Positions 1-8,501 of a stretch of 64,000 nt of DNA are shown here, piece after piece (the first letter of the stretch is position 1; each line of letters begins with the position of its first letter). The notes under the pieces are model-generated. The model saw only the letters and a list, made by a program, of their open reading frames with translations. It searched no databases and was not told the origin of the DNA. The stretch is taken from contig BMTG01000003.1 in assembly GCA_014649555.1 (NCBI GenBank), positions 434,001 to 498,000 on the forward strand. Direction: 5' to 3'. Source of the DNA: Streptomyces globisporus (GTDB lineage Bacteria; Actinomycetota; Actinomycetes; Streptomycetales; Streptomycetaceae). A program made the translations under genes and the position numbers.

Positions 1-861
1 CGCCTCGGTGACGGGCTGGTAGAACGTGGTGCCGCCCGAGGAGCAGTTGCCGCTGCCGCCGGAGGTGAGGCCGAGCGCGGTGCTCCCGGAGAAGAGTGCG
101 CCGCCGCTGTCGCCGGGCTCGGCGCAGACGTTGGTCTGGATCAGACCGGAGACGATGCCGTCGGCGCCGTAGTTGACGGTGGCGTTGAGACCGGTGACGG
201 AGCCGCCGTGCAGGCCGGTGGTGCTGCCGCTGCGCTGGACGGACTGGCCGACCGTTGCGTCGGCCGCACCGTCGATCTCCTGGTAGCTGCCGTTGTAGAG
301 GGAGACACGGCCGTCGGCCGCGCCCGGGTCGGAGTGCCGGATGATGCCGTAGTCGTCGCCGGGGAAGCTCGATCCGGTGGTGGTGCCGATGGACCACGAG
401 CTGCCGATGTTGGTGCAGTGGCCGGCGGTCAGGGCGAACTTGGTGCCCGCACCGTCCTGCACGTTGAAGCCCAGGGAGCAGCGGGCTCCGCCGGTGGTGA
501 TGGCTTCGCCTCCCGCGATGAGCTTGGAAAACGTACCGGGGGTGCGCTTGACCACGAGCGCGTCGGCGTTGGTGCCCGCCTCGCTCTTCAGCTTGGCGAT
601 CTCGGCCTTGCTGACCGTGCTGTCGGCGGTGACGACGACCTTGCCCGACGCGCCGTCGACGTACCAGGCCGTGCCGCCGACGTCGGCGGTGCGGACAGAT
701 GCGGCGGTCTGGTTGAGCTCGGTGGCGCTGAACGTCTTCGGGGCCGGCTGGGCGGATGCGGCGGTGGCGGGAACCGCGAGCGCCGCCGCGGCGGCGAGGC
801 CGGTGGCCCCGGCGATGAGTCGTGCTCGTCTCGTGAGGCTGTGGGGGCGAGAGAGTCGCAC
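1..861 (-). CDS. Secreted S1-family serine protease (streptogrisin type), C-terminus beyond window
   Basis: Reading the minus strand from a GTG at 861 gives 287 codons without a stop; the last few residues lie outside the window. The start follows a good ribosome site (GGAGGAACACA-GTG). An Arg-rich signal peptide ending near AASA is followed by a propeptide (about residues 35-105). The mature protease shows the chymotrypsin-fold triad: His in TAGHC, Asp in DDYGII and Ser in GDSGGAL. The end reads [11 protein letters not shown], typical of streptogrisins and alpha-lytic-protease relatives. These enzymes are exported as zymogens and degrade extracellular protein during development. Substrate preference cannot be read from the sequence. 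Confidence 0.93.
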   Translation of the reverse strand, partial: MRLSRPHSLTRRARLIAGATGLAAAAALAVPATAASAQPAPKTFSATELNQTAASVRTADVGGTAWYVDGASGKVVVTADSTVSKAEIAKLKSEAGTNADALVVKRTPGTFSKLIAGGEAITTGGARCSLGFNVQDGAGTKFALTAGHCTNIGSSWSIGTTTGSSFPGDDYGIIRHSDPGAADGRVSLYNGSYQEIDGAADATVGQSVQRSGSTTGLHGGSVTGLNATVNYGADGIVSGLIQTNVCAEPGDSGGALFSGSTALGLTSGGSGNCSSGGTTFYQPVTEA

Positions 862-926
862 TGTGTTCCTCCAGATCGTGGGGGGAAACTCGGGGCGTTT
901 GGGTGGACGCCCATGACTCGTCATCG

Positions 927-952
927 GGGACACGATCACTCCGACGTGTCCC
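927..952. promoter_or_regulatory. Inverted repeat upstream of the S1 protease, candidate operator
   Basis: GGGACACG-N10-CGTGTCCC is an 8-base perfect inverted repeat with GTCA/TGAC partly extending it on the outside. It lies 66-91 bases upstream of the protease GTG start, where a regulator could act. The bound protein is unknown. It could instead be an RNA hairpin in a leader. Confidence 0.4.
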
Positions 953-1137
953 TGACAACGTTATTCATGCTGGAGAGACCGGTGGACCCGCACAAGACCC
1001 CCGGAACGGGACTGGCCGAGAAGGAGTTCTGGCGGTGAGCTCCAGACCTCAACAAAGCGGTGGATTAACGGCATGGGGAGAGAAGGGGATGGCGGAAAAT
1101 AGACCATGGAGTCTGCCGCCCTCCCTCGTGTCTTCGG

Positions 1138-4008
1138 TCACGGTCCGAGCTGTGGGCCGATCTCGGTGCGGGAGGAGACCCCCAGTTTTCGGAGGGCGCG
1201 GGCCACATGGTGCTCGACCGTCCGGTGCGAGAGGACCAGCTCGCTCGCGATCTCCCGGTTCGACAGGCCGAGCGAGGCGAGCCGCGCCACCGCCCGCTCC
1301 CGGGGCGAGAGATGGTCGCCGTACCCGAGCGCGCCGGGCCTGCGGACGATGGTCTGGCCGTGCTCCCGCAGTTCACGCTGACACCGCAGCACATCCCATA
1401 CGGCGTCGATGTCCTGGTAGGCGGCGATCGCCTGGTGGAGCACCGTGCGCCCGCCCGGCCCACCCGAGGCCAGCAGGTGGAGCCCCCGGGCCTCCTTCAC
1501 GTACGCGGCTTCGTACGGTCGCTCCAGCCGCGTCCACGCGTCCGCCGCGGACGCGTACAGGGCATCGGACGGTGTGTGCCCGGACTGCGGGCCGTCCGTT
1601 GCGGTGAGCAGGGCCCGGCAGGTCAGCAGGGCGGCCCGGGCGGCCGGTGCGTCCCGGTCGGTGATGCCTGCGGCCAGCTCCGCCACCAGGCGATGTGCCT
1701 CGCCGGGGCGGCCGTCCCGGATGAGGGCCTCGACCGCCGGCGGTACGAGGGCGGTCGCCCACACCCACGCCCCCGTACGGCGGACGTGATGCAGCACCCC
1801 TGCCACCGCCTGGACAGCCTGCGACGGCCGGCCGGCCGCCAGATGGACCCGCGCCACGGCAGCCGCGGCAGCGGTCAGCACCACGCCGGTGTCCAGCGCG
1901 GTCGTCTCCACGGCCCGTTCCAGGAGGCGTCGTGCCACATCCGTCTGTCCCTTGGTGTGCAGGCGCAGCAGTCCGCAGACCAGCAGGGCCTCCGCGTGGA
2001 AGTCGGGCACGTCCTGGTACTGCGCCTCGGCCCGCTCGGCCCGCCCCAGCAGTCCTTTCCACCGGCCGCTCGTGAAGGCCGCGACCACGTCGGTCGTCTC
2101 GACGAACGCTTCCAGATAGGGAGCGTGGTTCGTCCGCACCTCCTGCCACGCCCTGGCCTGGAAGGCACGGGCACGCTCCGGGTGGCCCAGGGAGTTCGCG
2201 GCGCCCGCCAGATTGGCGTACACCCTCGCCGCCCCCTCCCCGGTGAGGGCGTCGGGCAGATCGGCCACCGCCCCCCACGCCGACGGGTCGCCCATCAGGG
2301 CCAGGGCGGTGGCACGGTTGGCCAGCACGGCGGAGCGCAGGTCCGCCTCCTCGACCCCGGGCAGCAGCCGCTCCGCCTCGGCCAGCAGGCGTCGGTGCTC
2401 GCCGACCGGCCAGCCCTTGAGGGAGGGGATGGCCGTGATCGCGAGCGCGCGTGCGGCCTGGCCGGTGGAGACGACGAGGAGGTCGGGGACCGCTCGCGCT
2501 ATCTCCTCCAGCGCCTCAAGCCCGGAACCCGACTGGTTGCGCAGCAACAGGCCCAGGAGCAGCCGGATCTCACCGCTCGGCCCGGGGCCGAGGGAGTGCT
2601 GGTCGAGGACCTGCCGCAGCGCGGCGGGCACCTGGGGTCCTGGCCGGGCGTTCAGCGCGACGCGGGCCAGCTTCAGCGCGACCCGGTCGCGGGCCACGGG
2701 CGCGGGGCCGTTGCGCAGGGCGTCGAGGTACTGAGCCGCGGCCATGCCCGCGTCCCCGTCCCCCGCCGCCCGGTCCGCGGCGGCCTCCAGGCAGCGCGCC
2801 GCCTGCGCGGGGCGGCCGGCGCGCCGGTAGTGCTCGGCCATCCCCGCCAGCGGGAAGGGACTCGTGTGCCGGGCCAGGGCACGGGCCGCGCGCAGGTGCA
2901 GAACAGGCCGCTCCGGTTCGGCGACCGCCTCGTACGCGGCCCGGCGCGCCAGGTCGTAGGGGAAGACGTACCCGCCGTCGTGAGGGGAGCCGTGGAGGAC
3001 GCCTTCCCTCAGCGCCGCCGCGAGTGCTCGACGCGCCTCCGGCTCGCCCAACCCCGCGACGGAGCACAGCAGTTCCACAGGCGCGGGTTCGCCGAGGACC
3101 GCCGCCGCGGCGACCACCTGCCGCGCCGCCGGAGGAAGGCCACGCAGCCGCTCCACCACCACCCGGCGCACGGACGCGGGCAGGGGAGGCTCCCCCGCCG
3201 CGCCGGTGGGGTACTCCGCGGAGTCCGGCCATCCGCGCAGTACCTCCTCGACGACGTACGGCAAGCCGCCCGTCCACCGGTGCAGACGGTCGGCGACCTC
3301 GTCCGGGACCGCCTGCGCGCCGAGCAGCCCGGCGGCCAGCGCACCGGTCTCCGCCGCCGACAGCGGTGCGAGGTGCCGCTCGACCACCGTCATGTGGGCC
3401 GGTGCGCGCAGCGGGAACGGAAGGCCGTCGCCCCCTTCGGCGTCGGTGTGGGGAGCGGTACGACTGCGGGCGGTGAGTACGAGGCCCAGGCCGGGCGGCG
3501 GGTCGGCGACGACCGTGCGGAGGAGTGCGCAGGTCGATGCGTCGGCCCACTGGAGGTCCTCGACGACGAGGACGGCCTCCCCCAGCGCTGCCGTGTACGC
3601 GTGCAGGGCGCGCAGGACGCGGTGGTGTTCGGCCCGCGGGTCTCCCAGGGGAGGCGGCGCGGGCGGGAGGCGATCCGCGAGGTCGGGCAGCAGAGCGTGC
3701 AGGGCCCCGGTCACCGGCGGCAGGTCCGCCGGGAGCGGCCCGGAGCGGAAGCGGTTCAGCGCCTCGACGAGCGGCGCGAAGGGGAAAGGTGTGTCCGCCT
3801 CCTGGCAGCGGGCCACCAGCGTGACGGCATCCGGTGATGGGGTCCGTCGCAGGAGTTCGTGGACGAATCGGCTCTTCCCGACCCCGGCCTCCCCGGTGAA
3901 CACCGCGACGGCGGGTCGCCGGTCGAGCTCCGCGTACACGTCGGCCAGGAGGGAAGAGCGTCCGATCAGGAGACCGTGGGCGGAGGGTGGCGACGGCTCG
4001 GCGTTCAC
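1138..4008 (-). CDS. LuxR-family ATP-dependent transcriptional regulator (LAL type)
   Basis: This is a 956-residue large ATP-binding LuxR regulator. It starts at GTG 4008 after a strong GGAAGGAAGCC site. The N-terminal AAA-like domain carries a Walker A motif GEAGVGKS (residues 39-46) and a Walker B region VLVVEDLQWAD near residue 150. A long helical, TPR-like middle section follows. The C-terminal 60 residues are a GerE/LuxR helix-turn-helix (LSPRERAVARLASLGLSNRE, then a recognition helix in SHRTVEHHVARALRKLG). LALs usually activate nearby catabolic or secondary-metabolite genes on effector and ATP binding. The neighbours are secreted proteases, so protease control is possible, but nothing in the sequence proves it. 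Confidence 0.93.
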   Translation of the reverse strand: MNAEPSPPSAHGLLIGRSSLLADVYAELDRRPAVAVFTGEAGVGKSRFVHELLRRTPSPDAVTLVARCQEADTPFPFAPLVEALNRFRSGPLPADLPPVTGALHALLPDLADRLPPAPPPLGDPRAEHHRVLRALHAYTAALGEAVLVVEDLQWADASTCALLRTVVADPPPGLGLVLTARSRTAPHTDAEGGDGLPFPLRAPAHMTVVERHLAPLSAAETGALAAGLLGAQAVPDEVADRLHRWTGGLPYVVEEVLRGWPDSAEYPTGAAGEPPLPASVRRVVVERLRGLPPAARQVVAAAAVLGEPAPVELLCSVAGLGEPEARRALAAALREGVLHGSPHDGGYVFPYDLARRAAYEAVAEPERPVLHLRAARALARHTSPFPLAGMAEHYRRAGRPAQAARCLEAAADRAAGDGDAGMAAAQYLDALRNGPAPVARDRVALKLARVALNARPGPQVPAALRQVLDQHSLGPGPSGEIRLLLGLLLRNQSGSGLEALEEIARAVPDLLVVSTGQAARALAITAIPSLKGWPVGEHRRLLAEAERLLPGVEEADLRSAVLANRATALALMGDPSAWGAVADLPDALTGEGAARVYANLAGAANSLGHPERARAFQARAWQEVRTNHAPYLEAFVETTDVVAAFTSGRWKGLLGRAERAEAQYQDVPDFHAEALLVCGLLRLHTKGQTDVARRLLERAVETTALDTGVVLTAAAAAVARVHLAAGRPSQAVQAVAGVLHHVRRTGAWVWATALVPPAVEALIRDGRPGEAHRLVAELAAGITDRDAPAARAALLTCRALLTATDGPQSGHTPSDALYASAADAWTRLERPYEAAYVKEARGLHLLASGGPGGRTVLHQAIAAYQDIDAVWDVLRCQRELREHGQTIVRRPGALGYGDHLSPRERAVARLASLGLSNREIASELVLSHRTVEHHVARALRKLGVSSRTEIGPQLGP

Positions 4009-4070
4009 GGCTTCCTTCCGCGCTCCTGAGCGGCATCGGCAGGACGGATGTGCGGGCGTGCGATGCGACC

Positions 4071-4112
4071 GGGCCGTCGGAACGGCCTCATGATGGCCCG
4101 TTCCGACGGCCC
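4071..4112 (-). terminator. Strong hairpin downstream of the S8 protease
   Basis: A perfect 15-base stem (4071-4085 with 4098-4112) encloses a 12-base loop. It sits between the S8 protease stop (4221) and the start of the LAL gene (4008). A second, weaker stem (GCGTCTGCG with CGCAGACGC) lies between about 4125 and 4160. They probably end protease transcription; neither has a clear T-tract, as is common in streptomycetes. Confidence 0.65.
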
Positions 4113-4220
4113 TGGAAAGAGGAGTGGCGTCTGCGGCGCGTGTGCGGGCGTCGCAGACGCCTCCGTCCCGGGCCGGTGAGGTCCGCGGAGAGGCTCACCG
4201 GGCGGGAGGCGCAGGCCGGA

Positions 4221-5834
4221 TCAGAACTGGAGGGACCAGGAGTTGATCGAGCCGGTGTCGTTGACCCAGTTGTCGGTGACGCGGAGCTTCCAGACGCCGT
4301 TGGCGGGGCTGTTGGAGGCATTGACCGTGAACGTGCCCTGGACGTTGTCGGCGCTGTCGTTGGAGTTGAAGTTCTTCAGGACGGCCGCGCCTCCGCCCGG
4401 GGGCACCAGTTCGACCTTGAGGTCACCGCGGAAGGTGTGGCGGATGTCGAGGGTGACCGACAGGTTGGCGGGGGCGTTGCCGTCGATGCCGGTCACGGTG
4501 ATGGGGGACTCGACCGTGGCGTTGTCGCGGATCTGGACCTGACCGGCGCTCTCGAACTTCTTGCCGGGCGGATCGGTGGGGTCCTCGCCGCCGCCGGTGC
4601 CGGTGAAGAGGAGCCGGTTCGGGGAGCCGGGGCGGGCGTCGCTGATCTTGTCCGGGGTGGCGTCGGCGACCAGCTTGTCGCGGACCTGGGCGGGGGTGAG
4701 CGACGGGTTGGCGGCCAGGAGCAGGGCGGCGGCGCCGGCGGTGTGCGGGGATGCCATGGAGGTGCCGCTCATGGACTGGTTGGCGCTGTCGCCCGCGTTG
4801 GACGAGGAGATGATCTTGTCGCCGGGGGCGAAGATGTCCAGGCAGGTGCCGTAGTTGGAGGCCTGGCCGTTGCTCCAGCCGGTGGCGCGGGCGTCCGAGC
4901 TGTTCGTGGCGCCGACCGTGATCGCCGCCGGGGTGGACGAGGGCGAGTACTGGCAGGAGTCGGCGTTGTTGTTCCCCGCCGCGACGACCCAGGTGATGCC
5001 GGAGGCGACGGAGTTGTTGATCGCGTCGTTGATGGACTGGGTCTTGCCGCCGCCGACGCTCATGTTGACCACGGCGGGCTTCTTGGCGTTCTTGGTGACC
5101 CAGTCGATACCGCGGAGTACCGGGTCCCAGCTGGTGCCGGAGCTGCCCTGGCAGTTCAGCACGCGAACGCTGACGATCTTGGCACCCTTGGCGACGCCGT
5201 AGGAGCTGCCCGCGGCGGTCCCGGCCACGTGCGTGCCATGCCCATGACAGTCTGATGCGTTGGAGTCGTTGTCGATGAAGTCGTAGCCGCTGGTGGCCCG
5301 GCCGCCGAAGTCGCCGTGGCTCATCCGGACACCGGAGTCGACGACGTAGACCGTGACGTCGGAGGCGTCGCTCGGGTAGGTGAAGCTCCTGTCCAGCGGG
5401 AGGCTGCGCTGGTCGATGCGGTCCAGGCCGTAACTGGGCGGATTGGGCTGGGTGCCGGTGGCGTACGCGGCACCGTCGGCTTCCACCCGGGCCACCGAGG
5501 GGTCGGCGGCCAGGCGCTTCGCCTTCTCCTCGCTCATCTTCACCGAGAAGCCGCGCAGGGCGGTGGTGTAGGTGCTCCGCACCTGGCCCGCGTGGCGCTG
5601 GGACAGGGACCGTGCGACGGAGGGTATCTCCGTACGGGCCACGGAGTCCTTGAGCGTGACGATGTAGGAGCCTTCGACCGCGTCGGGGCGGTCCGCACCG
5701 ACGATGCGGCCTTCGCCTCCGCCCGGCGGTACGGGCGCGGCGGTGACCCCGGCGGTCGAGGCGGCGCCGACGAGCAGGGCGGCACCGGCGCCGACGGCGA
5801 GCAGTCTCCGCAAGGTGCGAACGGGACGATCCAC
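4221..5834 (-). CDS. Secreted S8 subtilisin-like protease with C-terminal P/homo-B domain
   Basis: The GTG at 5834 is chosen because it has a GAGGAG site five bases upstream and opens directly into a signal peptide; the frame runs further upstream without one. The 537-residue product has, in order, a signal peptide (about 1-33), an inhibitor-I9 propeptide (about 45-125), and a subtilase domain. The triad is Asp166 (VVDSGV), His199 (HGHGTHVAG) and Ser359 (GTSMASPHTAG). A C-terminal P-domain-like beta-sandwich ends in INSWSLQF. The arrangement resembles aqualysin/proprotein-convertase-type extracellular proteases. It is probably an autoprocessed, secreted general protease. Confidence 0.94.
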   Translation of the reverse strand: MDRPVRTLRRLLAVGAGAALLVGAASTAGVTAAPVPPGGGEGRIVGADRPDAVEGSYIVTLKDSVARTEIPSVARSLSQRHAGQVRSTYTTALRGFSVKMSEEKAKRLAADPSVARVEADGAAYATGTQPNPPSYGLDRIDQRSLPLDRSFTYPSDASDVTVYVVDSGVRMSHGDFGGRATSGYDFIDNDSNASDCHGHGTHVAGTAAGSSYGVAKGAKIVSVRVLNCQGSSGTSWDPVLRGIDWVTKNAKKPAVVNMSVGGGKTQSINDAINNSVASGITWVVAAGNNNADSCQYSPSSTPAAITVGATNSSDARATGWSNGQASNYGTCLDIFAPGDKIISSSNAGDSANQSMSGTSMASPHTAGAAALLLAANPSLTPAQVRDKLVADATPDKISDARPGSPNRLLFTGTGGGEDPTDPPGKKFESAGQVQIRDNATVESPITVTGIDGNAPANLSVTLDIRHTFRGDLKVELVPPGGGAAVLKNFNSNDSADNVQGTFTVNASNSPANGVWKLRVTDNWVNDTGSINSWSLQF

Positions 5835-6074
5835 AGCTTCTCCTCTTGATGCGTCACAGGCCCTGTCGGGCCTGGGTGGGGGTGGACCGCCCGGCGTGCG
5901 GGCACCACGAAGAGAGCCGTGGTGACGGGAGATCGGGCCGGGCAGCCGCGGGAATGACCTGTGATGGGCTTTGCCGCCCAGAGTTTGCGGCGCTCGGACG
6001 GCACCTATCAATACGTAGCCCTACCTAAAGGAAGGGCGGGTGCCGCGACAGGCGCGAGGCGGTGCGGGGCCGCG

Positions 6075-6374
6075 CTACGGCTTCCGATCGCTGAAGAGAT
6101 AGCTGCGAAGCTCGTCGCCGCAGTCTTCGACGGTGCTCGCAGGGCCTCGTGAGAAGGCCAGGATTCCCTCTTCCTCGCCTTGCTGCCCGGACTTGGCCAG
6201 TTGCCTCTTGACCTCGGCGATGAACTCGTCGCACTCGGCGCTGACGGACTTGGCGGGCTGCGGGTCCGATGCCGGGGAGTCCTGCAGTACGGCAGTGGTG
6301 GCGAGACCCGCCGCGCACAGCACCGCCCACGCGCCGACCCAGGTGCGGCGCCTCATCCGTATCGGCTTGGGCAT
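6075..6374 (-). CDS. Small secreted protein of unknown function
   Basis: A 99-residue protein with an Arg-rich start, a hydrophobic segment (about residues 11-29) and a mature part of about 70 residues containing two cysteines (SAECDEF and VEDCGDE), which could form a disulfide outside the cell. The codon pattern is that of a normal streptomycete gene. I do not recognise the family. It lies 240 bases upstream of the S8 protease start on the same strand and is divergent from the metallophosphoesterase gene. A role as a protease partner or inhibitor would be speculation. Confidence 0.65.
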   Translation of the reverse strand: MPKPIRMRRRTWVGAWAVLCAAGLATTAVLQDSPASDPQPAKSVSAECDEFIAEVKRQLAKSGQQGEEEGILAFSRGPASTVEDCGDELRSYLFSDRKP

Positions 6375-6540
6375 CCCCGCATCCTACGAGCGCCGGGCCG
6401 GGCTCGGGCCTTCAATCGCGGACCGCACGACCAACCCCCTGAAGCGGATCCCGCGTCCTGCGAGAGAATCCGGCAGTGAGGCCGGAGCAGCAGGGCATCG
6501 GCGGCGGGACCCGGCCGGACAGAATCTCAGGAGGGCAACC

Positions 6541-7083
6541 GTGACCGAGACCAGCGATACCCGATCCGCGGACGGCGCGGCAGGCGGTGCGGGGCGAGAA
6601 GCACCACGCAGTCGGCTGCAGCGTCTGATGCGCTACATCCCCCTGGTCGCTCCCGTCCTGCTGTGGGCCGTGCCGTGCTGGGTTCTCCTGCACACCGGTC
6701 AGCGCTGGCCGCTCCCGGTGACGGTGATCGGCACCGGCCTGTTCGTCCTCGGTCTGGTCGGTATGCCGCTCGCGATGGCGCGGGGCCACGGCCGGCGCCA
6801 GCAGGACCGGGCGGCGATCGTCGGGGACACGCTGCTCGGCGGGATATGGGTCCTGTTCACCTGGTCGGTCCTGCTCGGCGTCCTGTTGCGGCTCGCCCTG
6901 ACCGTGGCCGGCGTCGGTGACGGGCAGGACCGGGCACGCATCGTCACCTGGGCCGTCCTCGGGGTCGCCGCCGTGCTGCTCGCCTGGGGGTACGCCGAGG
7001 CCCGGCGCGTGCCGCGCGTCCGCCGGCTCGACGTGGAACTCCCGCGGCTGGGGGCCGGGTGGACGGCACCCGGGTCGTCCTGA
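6541..7083 (+). CDS. N-terminal membrane half of a frameshifted metallophosphoesterase
   Basis: Starts at GTG 6541 after AGGAGGGCAACC. The 180-residue product is a membrane anchor with about four hydrophobic helices (residues 30-160) followed by RRLDVELPRLGAG, the usual lead-in to a YkuE-like phosphoesterase domain. The frame is then lost: the last residues (WTAPGSS) are out of register, and the phosphoesterase continues in the +1 frame from 7059. In related streptomycete proteins I expect membrane segment and phosphoesterase to be one polypeptide. One missing G in the G-rich run near 7051-7061 would explain the split. It may be a true mutation or a sequencing error. Confidence 0.8.
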   Translation: MTETSDTRSADGAAGGAGREAPRSRLQRLMRYIPLVAPVLLWAVPCWVLLHTGQRWPLPVTVIGTGLFVLGLVGMPLAMARGHGRRQQDRAAIVGDTLLGGIWVLFTWSVLLGVLLRLALTVAGVGDGQDRARIVTWAVLGVAAVLLAWGYAEARRVPRVRRLDVELPRLGAGWTAPGSS

Positions 7084-7772
7084 TCACCGACACCCACTAC
7101 GGTCCGCTCGACCGCGCCCGCTGGTCCGCACGCGTCTGCGAGACGGTGAACACCCTGGAGGCCGATCTCGTCTGCCACACCGGCGACATCGCGGACGGCA
7201 CGGCCGAACGCCGCCGGGCCCAGGCCGCTCCCCTGGGCACGGTGCAGGCCACCCGGGCCCGGGTCTACGTCACCGGCAACCACGAGTACTACAGCGAGGC
7301 CCAGGGCTGGGTCGACCTGATGGACGAGCTGGGGTGGGAGCCGCTGCGCAACCGCCATCTGCTGCTCGAACGCGGCGGTGACAGCCTCGTGGTCGCCGGC
7401 GTCGACGACGTCACCGCGGAGTCCTCCGGCCTTGCGGGCCACCGCGCCCACCTCGCCGGAGCCCTCGACGGCGCCGATCCCGGTCTCCCCGTCCTGCTCC
7501 TCGCCCACCAGCCCAAGTTCATCGACCGCGCGGCGGCCCACGGCATCGACCTCCAGCTCTCCGGCCACACCCACGGCGGCCAGATCTGGCCGTTCCACTA
7601 CCTGGTCCGCGTCGACCAGCCGGCCGTCGCCGGGCTCAGCCGCCACGGCGCGCGCACCCTCCTCTACACGAGCCGTGGCACCGGCTTCTGGGGCCCGCCC
7701 TTCCGCGTCTTCGCCCCCAGCGAGATCACCCTGCTCGTCCTCCGGGCCCCACAGGGGTCCGCCGGGGTCTGA
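7059..7772 (+). CDS. Metallophosphoesterase catalytic domain (downstream half of split gene)
   Basis: A 237-residue calcineurin-like phosphoesterase read from a GTG overlapping the end of the membrane half by 25 bases. Metal-ligand motifs are intact: D-x-H in ITDTHYG (residues 10-16), GD in CHTGDIAD, GNHEY, a histidine in LLAHQP, and GHTHGGQ near the C-terminus. This is the YkuE/YaeI-like class of membrane-linked phosphoesterases. No good ribosome site precedes the GTG, so as sequenced it would depend on coupling to the upstream frame. The catalytic domain looks functional, so the damage is recent or artefactual. Confidence 0.85.
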   Translation: MDGTRVVLITDTHYGPLDRARWSARVCETVNTLEADLVCHTGDIADGTAERRRAQAAPLGTVQATRARVYVTGNHEYYSEAQGWVDLMDELGWEPLRNRHLLLERGGDSLVVAGVDDVTAESSGLAGHRAHLAGALDGADPGLPVLLLAHQPKFIDRAAAHGIDLQLSGHTHGGQIWPFHYLVRVDQPAVAGLSRHGARTLLYTSRGTGFWGPPFRVFAPSEITLLVLRAPQGSAGV

Positions 7773-7805
7773 TGCGGGCGGCGGACCGGCCGTAGCGGGA
7801 ACATC

Positions 7806-7819
7806 TGAATGATGGTTCA
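7806..7819. promoter_or_regulatory. Candidate autoregulatory operator of the TetR gene
   Basis: TGAA-TGATGG-TTCA, an inverted repeat of four bases per arm, ends nine bases before the TetR ATG. No Shine-Dalgarno is visible, so the transcript may be leaderless, and a repressor bound here would cover its start. The short arms make this tentative. Confidence 0.3.
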
Positions 7820-7827
7820 CTTCTTAC

Positions 7828-8433
7828 ATGGCCTACCGCAAGACCCCAGCCGAAATCCGTCGGCTCGAAGCCGCCCGGGAGCATCTCGTCGTCTGCGCCA
7901 CCGAGGTCGTGGCGGACGTCGGCTGGGCGCAGGCGTCCGTGACCGCGGTCGCCGACGCGGCCGGCATCGCCGCCGGCTCCGTCTACCAGCACTTCTCGTC
8001 CAAGTCCGCGCTGGCCGTGGAGGTCTTCCGGCGCGCCGCGCAGCGTGAGGTGGACGTGCTGGGCGAGGTGCTGGAGGGCGACGGTGACCCGGCCGACCGG
8101 CTGCGCCGGGGGGTGGAGGTGTTCGCCCGCCGCGCCCTGGAGAACCACGGTCTGGCGTACGCGCTGCTCGCGGCGCCCGCCGAGCCGGCGGTCGGCGCGG
8201 AACGTCTGGCGTTCCGGCGCCGGTACCGGGCGCTGTTCGCCTCGGTGATCGAGGAAGGGGTCGCCGGAGACCAACTGCCGCTTCAGGAACCGGAGATCAC
8301 GGCGGCCGCGCTCACCGGCGCGATCGGCGAGGTCCTCGTCCATCCGCTGAGCACCTCGGCCGCCGAGGACGCGGACCTGCTCGTCTCCGGCCTGACCTCC
8401 GTGGCCCTGCGCTGCGCGGGCGCGGCCCCCTGA
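7828..8433 (+). CDS. TetR/AcrR-family transcriptional regulator
   Basis: A 201-residue protein with a typical N-terminal TetR helix-turn-helix (residues 20-60: ASVTAVADAAGIAAGSVYQH, then FSSKSALA) and a helical ligand-binding C-terminal domain. It begins at ATG 7828 without an obvious ribosome site. The acyl-CoA dehydrogenase gene follows 68 bases downstream on the same strand and is probably cotranscribed or controlled by it. TetR proteins near acyl-CoA dehydrogenases commonly sense acyl-CoA or lipophilic ligands. The ligand here is unknown. Confidence 0.93.
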   Translation: MAYRKTPAEIRRLEAAREHLVVCATEVVADVGWAQASVTAVADAAGIAAGSVYQHFSSKSALAVEVFRRAAQREVDVLGEVLEGDGDPADRLRRGVEVFARRALENHGLAYALLAAPAEPAVGAERLAFRRRYRALFASVIEEGVAGDQLPLQEPEITAAALTGAIGEVLVHPLSTSAAEDADLLVSGLTSVALRCAGAAP

Positions 8434-8501
8434 CCCGGCCCGCGCCTCGCCCGGCCCCGCACCCGGTGTGCCCCGCCGTCCCGCCTTCCGGAGGAGATCC
8501 G

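Noticed and set aside
1207..3837. 876-codon plus-strand frame across the LAL gene
   Set aside because: Complementary shadow of a clear AAA/LuxR gene; Arg/Gly/Pro-rich composition and no motifs.
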